NCBI GenBank assembly: GCA_029817715.1 | Contig: JARUPY010000406.1 | Location: 62,001 to 126,000 of the forward strand | DNA length: 64,000 bases | Origin: Melastoma dodecandrum | Taxonomy: Eukaryota; Streptophyta; Magnoliopsida; Myrtales; Melastomataceae | Reading direction: 5' to 3' | Part shown: piece by piece, positions 58,001-64,000 of the stretch | Layout of the letters: each line of letters opens with the position of its first letter | How positions within the stretch are numbered: the stretch's first letter is position 1 | Translations under genes and position numbers: made by a program | The notes under the pieces: generated by a model | Told to the model about the DNA's origin: nothing | Databases searched by the model: none | Seen by the model: the letters and a program-made list of their open reading frames with translations, nothing else

Positions 58001-58446
58001 TGCGCACTTCGACTGGGGCAACTCCCTTCAAACTCGTCTATGGCACTCAAGCAGTCATTCCAGCAGAGGTCAAGCTACCTACTCTCTGGATCTTGTCCCA
58101 AAGCAACATGACCGAAGAAGAGAAGGCCAATCACCACGTCTCCCACCTCGACTTCATCGATGAGAAACGACTTGCCGCAATCGATCACATGCAATGTTAT
58201 CAACAACGCATGTCCAGGGCATTCAACAAAAAGGTCAAAGAGGTCAAGCACAAACCAGGAGACCTCGTCCTCAAACGGATCCTTCCAAACATCAAAGATC
58301 CTAGGGGAAAATTTGCTCCAAACTACGAGGGACCATTCGTCGTCAAACATGCTTTCTCGGGAGGAGCGACCATCCTAACAAAGATGGATGGAGGAGAACT
58401 GTCACAACCAATCAATGCGGACGCTCTCCGACGTTACTACACCTAA
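55041..58446 (+). pseudogene. O2 RT, RNase H, second RNase H and integrase, nearly intact
   Basis: RT and RNase H 1 are open to 56706: IVPVIKKNGKVRVYVDYRDL, FSFMDGFSRYNQIRMAKED, catalytic EVYVDDMIAKS, FGAMLAQQLPGAKEHVVYYL, HSTKSVKGRTIADHIAEYPG. TAG at 56707 (CAG in O1) precedes the second RNase H MYFDGAINSSGSGIGAVVIS; TAG at 56986 (CAA in O1) splits it. Integrase is open 57091-58446: HHCC ending CHKCQ, MDVIGP, VTDNGTNFNG, MNGAVEAANKNMK, and C-terminal HKPGDLVLKRILP. Only two stops separate three long open blocks, so it decayed less than O1. The two RNase H domains are a Tat-clade mark. Confidence 0.87.
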
Positions 58447-60858
58447 ATGGTGTTAGAGTTTTGAATTAGTAGTATTCATGAAAAAGGGAGAATCTTACAA
58501 TTACTACTCTCTTCATTAAATTAAACGAGATTACATGAGCTTATTTCGTTTACGTCCTTGTCTCGTGGGCAGGTACAAGAGCTCCTCACACGAATGGTAC
58601 AAAAATCCTGTAACAAAGACGAGGGTGGCAGTGTGGCAAAGCTTCAAGCCAAAGGCTTTTGGCAGTTTCGTCAATCCTTTGATTCCTTCGGACAAAGATG
58701 CAATGACGAAACCATACAAAAAGGGAGTACCAAAACTTTACTTCACCCTTTTTATCAATGAAGTTACATGAACAAACTTCATTTTTACTCTAACAAAAAC
58801 AAGTCACATGAACTTACTTGTTTCTCGATATCTATTTGATAGATACATGAGCTTCCTCACAAAATAGACATCGGGCATGAGTAATCTTCGTTAATCCTTC
58901 GATTCCATCGGACGAAGATGCAATGATGAAACAAAAAAAGGGGAAGTATCAAAGCTCTACTTCATCTTTCATATAAACGGAGTTATATGAGCAAACTTCA
59001 AGAGAAACAAGTTACATGAGTTTACTAGTTATATGCCCTTTGCCTTGTGTAGGTACATGAGCATCCTACATTATAGACAAAGGCGCGGGCGGTCGGGTGG
59101 AAAATTTCGAACTAAAGTTTCGGAGTTGCCTTTGTTGTCACCAAGGATGATCATACGGAAGGGGAGTATCACTACACTACTCTCTAACAAATTTCTTATC
59201 ATCCCCCAGACGGAGTCATACCTCCATTTCCCCAGCTGGAGTCGGTTACAAACACCGCATTCCTCAACAAGAGTAGAATATACAAGCATATTCTTCCAGA
59301 ACGACCATCGAGATGGGCATATTCATCTCATATCCCCAGCGAATACCCAATTTTATTTTAATCTCCCCAAGCGAGAGTCGAAGTACATGAGCTAACTTCA
59401 CCTGCGTCCGTTATCAACTGTGTAGGCACAAGAAATCCGCACAGTACGGTACAAACTCTTAGGCAACGACGTGGGTGGTCGGGTGGAAGCCGTTCCGAGT
59501 CTAATCTCAAGGACCATGGCTGGGGCATGAAAGTGCAAATACTTTCCCCGCGAAGCTTGCACAAGAGCACTACCTCAATATGATATCTCCAAAGAGGTTT
59601 GTGTATCTGAACCTATTTATTCCTTCAGCTTTTGTGTGCCAATTTGCATACAATTTGAAAAGATTTTTGATAATAAGATAGTTTCTAAGCGGAATTGGAG
59701 AAGGCAAACCCATTCCTAAATACCTACCCCAGAGAGATGAGTGCAAACACTATGAGGGTTCACATGTAAACCTGCGGGCGGACAACGAATCCTTTGCCAA
59801 AAGATGCTCAAACCAGGATGAGATCGAATATTTCTTCTCTTTCCCAAACACAAAAATTGACCATTGTTAACCTCTTTCGAGCCAAATTTGAAGTTTTCTG
59901 TATACACTAAGCCTTCCGAGTCTAAGGACCGCCTCACATTGAGGTAAATGGAGATCCTGCGGTAAGAAACCGGAAGCAATGGACCACAGAGGCGACACTT
60001 CCTAAAGGTCCAAGTGAAGAAGCACCATCAACAGACATGCACAGTTGAGACGTTTCCAAAGATAATCGTCTTCATCAGCACTATGAAAATCCCCAAGGAG
60101 TCCAAAACATCCCCAGCGGAGAAAATGGGCAAGACCGGGAAATGTTCCCAAAAGTCATAAAAAGCGTAGTGATCAAACTCTTCAAAAACAACGCACAACA
60201 AACAAAAAAGCAAATTAAAGCACCAGGGCCGACATGAACGGTCATAAAAGCAAAGGTGTTATCTCCCAGACAAAGCAAGGAGAAGACATTCCCCAAAACA
60301 TATTCCCAAGTTCAAGTAAAATAGTGATGTGCCCAAGACGCATCTCAACAGCCTTGCTGTCAGGAAGATGGAGAATTTTTTTGGACGGTGGAACTTCTAT
60401 GGTATAACAGCTTCCGATGAGGTCCTTGGACTCATTCCTTCAAAATGATAAATTCAGCCTCTACCTAAAAAGGCCTTATGCCAAACCTACATTACAATCA
60501 TACAAAGATTCCTTCGACTGGTACATGAGCATCCAAATCAAAGGAATTCTGAAGTCTAACCGAGATATATTTCAGAAAAATAAAAATGAGTCGTGAGAGA
60601 AGTCAGGAAGTTATTCTCCAATCTCACTCAGAAGCAATTGTAACATATTTCTTCAAAATAAAGTATAACATGCATGTGCATCATAACCACACATGCCTGA
60701 TCATCTCAGTTTTATGAAGTCTTTGTCACTGCTAATGATTTTCTTAATGAGCTCTCAGGATACATGTTGGCCAAAGACGATCCCGAAACATAATTTGAGG
60801 TATTTATGATATCCTAGCGAGAAAATCTTCTCAGATTTCCTTCCAAGGAGGGGCAAAC
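58447..60858 (+). other. O2 3' region with ACATGAGC-type repeats and polypurine tract
   Basis: Non-coding, matched by 30001-32160 in O1. Spaced variants of TTACATGAGCTTATTT recur (58530, 58764, 58845, 59014, 59053, 59386). It has a 59320-59430 segment that O1 lacks. CCAAGGAGGGGCAAAC at 60843-60858 is the likely polypurine tract. Confidence 0.6.
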
Positions 60859-61208
60859 TGTAATACCTCAAATTATTTTTAACCCATTACATAAGCCCGG
60901 TCCAAAAAAAAAATGTTTTAAGTCCATACACATTAGCTTATCTTGGGTTAACAAAAAGGCCAAAGCCCGCCTTAAACCCATTTCCATTTTTACGAAATTT
61001 ATTTTAATTTTATCCCTAACCTTATCATCTCATGTACCTTAACTTTCCCTAACCCTTCCATTAATCTAAGATTTTTTATTTTCTTTCTAAAAAAAAAAAG
61101 AAGAAGAAAGGAAATAAAAAATATATATCACACGGCATCTCCAATCAATCACGATGATTTCGAGGATATTTATTTGATTATGTGAGCACCGGATCAATTG
61201 ACAATTTG
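60859..61208 (+). repeat. Truncated right LTR of O2
   Basis: 350 bp matching 45993-46331 with few differences, then an abrupt change after GATCAATTGACAATTTG. Confidence 0.85.
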
Positions 61209-62240
61209 TTGAGAACAAAGTAGATCATTGTATCCACTTAAAGACTAGTGGGAGCAAATATATTTTTCTGGTCTTGTATGTTGACGACATCCTCCTTGCT
61301 AGCAGTGATGTTGGTTTGTTGTATGAAACTAAAAAGATGTTGACAAGGTCTTTTGATATGAAAGACCTTGGAGAGGCGTCTTTTGTTCTCGGGATAGATA
61401 TACGCCGAGACAGATCTCGTGGGTTATTAGGACTCTCTCTGAGAGCATATATTGACTGAGTGCTCAAGCGTTTTGAGATAGAAGGTTGTAAGCCCAGTGT
61501 TGCGCCTGTACAAAAAAGGGGACAAATTCAGTAAAAATCAGTGTCTCAATAATGATTTCGAAAAGAATTCGATGATGAATGTACCATATGTTCGTTGGGA
61601 GTTTAATGAATGCACATGTATGCATAAGCCAGATATTGCATTTGCAGGGAGTTTTCTTGGCAGATATCAGTTTAATCCAGGTCTCGATCATTGGATGGCT
61701 GCCAAGAAAGTCATGAGGTATCTGAAGGGGACACGTGATTATATGCTTATGTACAGGCGCTTAGACAATCTTAAAGTAGTGGGTTATACTGATTCTGATT
61801 TTGGTACTTATCCAGATGATATGAAATCTACTTAAGATATATATTCATGATGGCTGAAGGCGTAATTTCTTGGAAAAGGGTGAAACAAACTCTGACAGCT
61901 TCCTCCACTATGCAAGCAGAGTTTGTGGCATGTTATAGGGAAGTGATACACGCTATTTGGCTTTAAAACTTCATATCAGGGCTTGTGGTTGTTGATTCTA
62001 TATGCAGACCACTGAGAGTATTTTGTGATGACAGCGCGGTTGTGATGTTCTCAAAGAACAATAAGAGTTCTAGTGGTTCGAAGCATATAGAGATCAAACA
62101 TCTTGCTATCAGGGGTTATGTAAAGAAAGAGGATGTTGAGATTGAATGCATCTGCACTAACGCATGATTGCAGACCCATTAACCTGGTATTTTTCAGGTT
62201 CATGTTACCAGCATGGGGTGTTAGAGTCTTTTGATATACT
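61209..62240 (+). pseudogene. Ty1/copia pol 3' remnant (RT end and RNase H)
   Basis: RT: VLYVDDILLASSDVGLLYET (catalytic YVDD at 61277), MKDLGEASFVLGIDIRRDRS, LGLSLRAYID then a stop at 61456. RNase H: MHKPDIAFAGSFLGRYQF, HWMAAKKVMRYLKGTRDYML, VVGYTDSDFGTYPDDMKST, SWKRVKQTLTASSTMQAEFV, SKNNKSSSGSKHIEIKHLAI and a HVTSMGVLESFD-like end. Several stops and frameshifts. Gag, protease, integrase and most of RT are missing; the fragment starts at the break with O2. Confidence 0.87.
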
Positions 62241-62960
62241 TGGTTAATGGGAGTCTTTGTTTTAATGGTTTTGACGTCGATGTTGATGTAAGATTTGAGA
62301 CATTTGATAGTTTCAATATTATATAATGATCATCTGTTATTCATTTTGTTAAATGTTACATGTGCACATGTTTGAAAGTCTCCAAATCTGGTGTCTATCT
62401 TGAGCATGGCGGTTTTGTCAACCTAGTATTTCTCTGATGACACCATTAAGTTTCTTGCGAGTTTTATGTTTGAGACATATGGGGCATTAGTGCCAATTTA
62501 TTGTATCCGGCTTCTTAGAAGCATTAAGTTCACGGATGGGTACTCTAATTTCACTGAGGTATGTAGGTTACATAGGTTTTCTCTGATTTCAGTGAAATAT
62601 AAAGATTACAGAGGGATTTTCCTGACTTCTGTGAAGTATAAAGGTTACAGGAAAATTTATAGGACCGACCGAAAATAACATCGTTATGATCACCATTGAG
62701 AGACATTGTTTTCGGCTACACTGCCACATTGACCTATTGACGTTGGAGTTGTGGATGCTCGTGATTATGGTTGTCCAATGTCGTTAAATGATGTGATGAC
62801 GACCATGGTTCGGTGTTAGCGACTTTAATGGTCTAAGCGGTTTTGAGATGTTGTCATATATATTGTTTATTATGATATGGTCATATCTCTGTATAACCCG
62901 AGAGTCGTTTTAAAACTAAATGTTTTGAACTTTGAAATTATTCATAGCACAGTGGGAGAA
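62241..62960 (+). other. Copia 3' untranslated region and polypurine tract
   Basis: Non-coding sequence from the pol remnant to AGTGGGAGAA at 62951-62960, the polypurine tract before the LTR. It includes repeated GTGAAATATAAAGATTACAG-type lines near 62590 and 62630. Confidence 0.6.
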
Positions 62961-63485
62961 TGTTGAAAATTTTTATAAATATTTTATTGTATTTTGTTTT
63001 TTTAAATTCCTTTGGGTTATAATTAATTGTTTTGTTTATTTTAAAACGAACTGTATGTTAATTACGGGACAATGCATGATAGCCCCTTTTGGTTTTGGCT
63101 AATCTATGGGCTTTTGCGATGTCTCGGTTTTTGCTATTAATGTGGGCTGGACGACAATTCAGTGTAGGCCAAATGTCGACGGAAGACCGTGATGGAAGGG
63201 CTCGTCACATTTATAATAGCGCTAGGACCCCTCTCCTACTGATGTATCGATTCTCCCACTAATATATCGATAGACAGTTCCATCGGCCGTCTCGTCAGGA
63301 GGCCAGGAGGGAGGGGAACTCCTAGTACACCTTGTTGACGTTTCTTGCAGATTGTATCTACAGATCTTGGCCTCTGCGATTGCTTTGGAGATTATGGAGC
63401 AAACATATACACTTCTGTTTTCTCCCTATTTTGTGTCCTAAATCGACTATGACGATTTTGGTTTGCAATTAATTCGCTTACAACA
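62961..63485 (+). repeat. 3' LTR of the copia element
   Basis: 525 bp, TGTTG to CAACA, a perfect 5-bp inverted end, directly after the polypurine tract. The 5' LTR is not in the window. Confidence 0.82.
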
Positions 63486-64000
63486 CATGCTTATGTTCTG
63501 GCGTTAGCGGGTCAATCCAGATTAGTCGAACCGAAACTCCGAAAACCGGGCGGAAAACAAAAAAATTATCAAAGCTTCGGAACTGACCACACCACAACAG
63601 TCACTCCCTCCAGGATTCACTTCACCCTTTCCCCTTAAAGTCTGGCCAGGAGCACTGCTTCTGTGATTCTGATCTTCCTTTGTTTGATTATAAGCAAAAA
63701 GGTTCAAATGAAAAGGGGTCAAAAACCATAAGACGACGTTAATGCATACTTTTGGGTGTTAACCATCACGATCAGCCTCCCGTGGATAACAGGTTCACTG
63801 TGAAATGGAGCAGCAACACATCCCACTGGGGTCGTATGCCAACATCAGTAGCACAAAGAACCGGGATCATCCAGAGAGCTCAAAAGGCAAAAGAATCCGA
63901 CACCTCCACAAAAGCTGGAGGTAAAAAGGGCAGGCTTTCACCCACAGCAAGCCAGCCCAGATGCCATACTTTCTCCTGTTCCTTTGTACAACATTGCACA
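63486..64000. other. Window end, no gene recognised
   Basis: Mixed composition with only short ORFs on both strands that I cannot assign. It could hold the UTR of a gene beyond the window. Confidence 0.35.

Larger units (their letters stand above)
45993..61208 (+). mobile_element. Ogre/Tat-type retrotransposon O2, right LTR truncated
   Basis: Same plan as O1 and very similar from the late LTR through integrase: left LTR, Ogre-type primer site, DUF7745-like ORF, gag-protease-G-patch, intron-like gap, RT-RNaseH-second RNaseH-integrase, repetitive 3' region, then only the first 350 bp of the right LTR. At 61208 it is fused to a copia fragment. It keeps RT/RNase H and integrase as long open frames, unlike O1. 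The start of its LTR differs from that of O1, so the two belong to different subfamilies. Confidence 0.87.

Noticed and set aside
63486..64000. Start of another gene at the window end
   Set aside because: Short ORFs on both strands, none with a recognisable domain or splice structure.

Overview
This is nuclear DNA from a flowering plant, most likely a dicot. Genes are split by GT..AG introns, the intact proteins are plant-specific (a plastid glycolate/glycerate transporter, tandem UDP-glycosyltransferases, plastid carbamoyl-phosphate synthase small subunit), and about two thirds of the window is LTR retrotransposon. I cannot name the species from the sequence.

Layout. 1-1.8 kb: the 3' six exons of PLGG1 (+). 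2.06-3.16 kb: a 1.1 kb foldback element with long inverted arms. 3.3-13.1 kb: a specialised-metabolism island with a broken CYP76-type P450 (+), a broken TPS-a-type sesquiterpene synthase (+) and two intact tandem UGTs (-). It also holds a GC-rich foldback element with tRNA-like sequence (4.9-5.6 kb) and a tRNA-derived SINE with clear target-site duplications (6.9-7.1 kb). 13.9-15.5 kb: a segment also present at 40.7-41.1 kb, here split by a solo LTR.

15.7-38.5 kb is a nest. A 5.4 kb Ty3/gypsy element (CRM-like, iMet-type primer site) is split in late gag by a 17.4 kb Ogre/Tat-type element. The Ogre carries LTRs of about 2.5-3.1 kb, an extra DUF7745-like ORF before gag, gag-protease with a G-patch, an intron-like gap, RT-RNaseH-second RNaseH-integrase and a long repetitive 3' region. 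The insertion has a perfect 5-bp target duplication, and its right junction was later copied in tandem (98 bp). 38.5-38.8 kb holds leftover LTR pieces. 39.2-41.1 kb holds fragments of unrelated genes (ribosomal protein uS10, a SAWADEE-domain protein, an unidentified coding-like segment).

41.6-44.1 kb is a complete ten-exon CARA gene encoding 430 aa (+). 45.28-45.80 kb is a second tRNA-like foldback element. 45.99-61.21 kb is a second Ogre-type element, closely related to the first and with a better preserved RT and integrase. Its right LTR is cut short and fused to the 3' end of a Ty1/copia element (pol remnant 61.2-62.2 kb, 3' LTR 62.96-63.49 kb). The last 0.5 kb has no recognisable feature.

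How the genes relate: PLGG1 (photorespiration) and CARA (carbamoyl phosphate for pyrimidines and arginine) are unrelated housekeeping genes. The P450/terpene synthase/UGT island between them looks like a decayed terpenoid gene cluster in which only the glycosyltransferases still have open frames.
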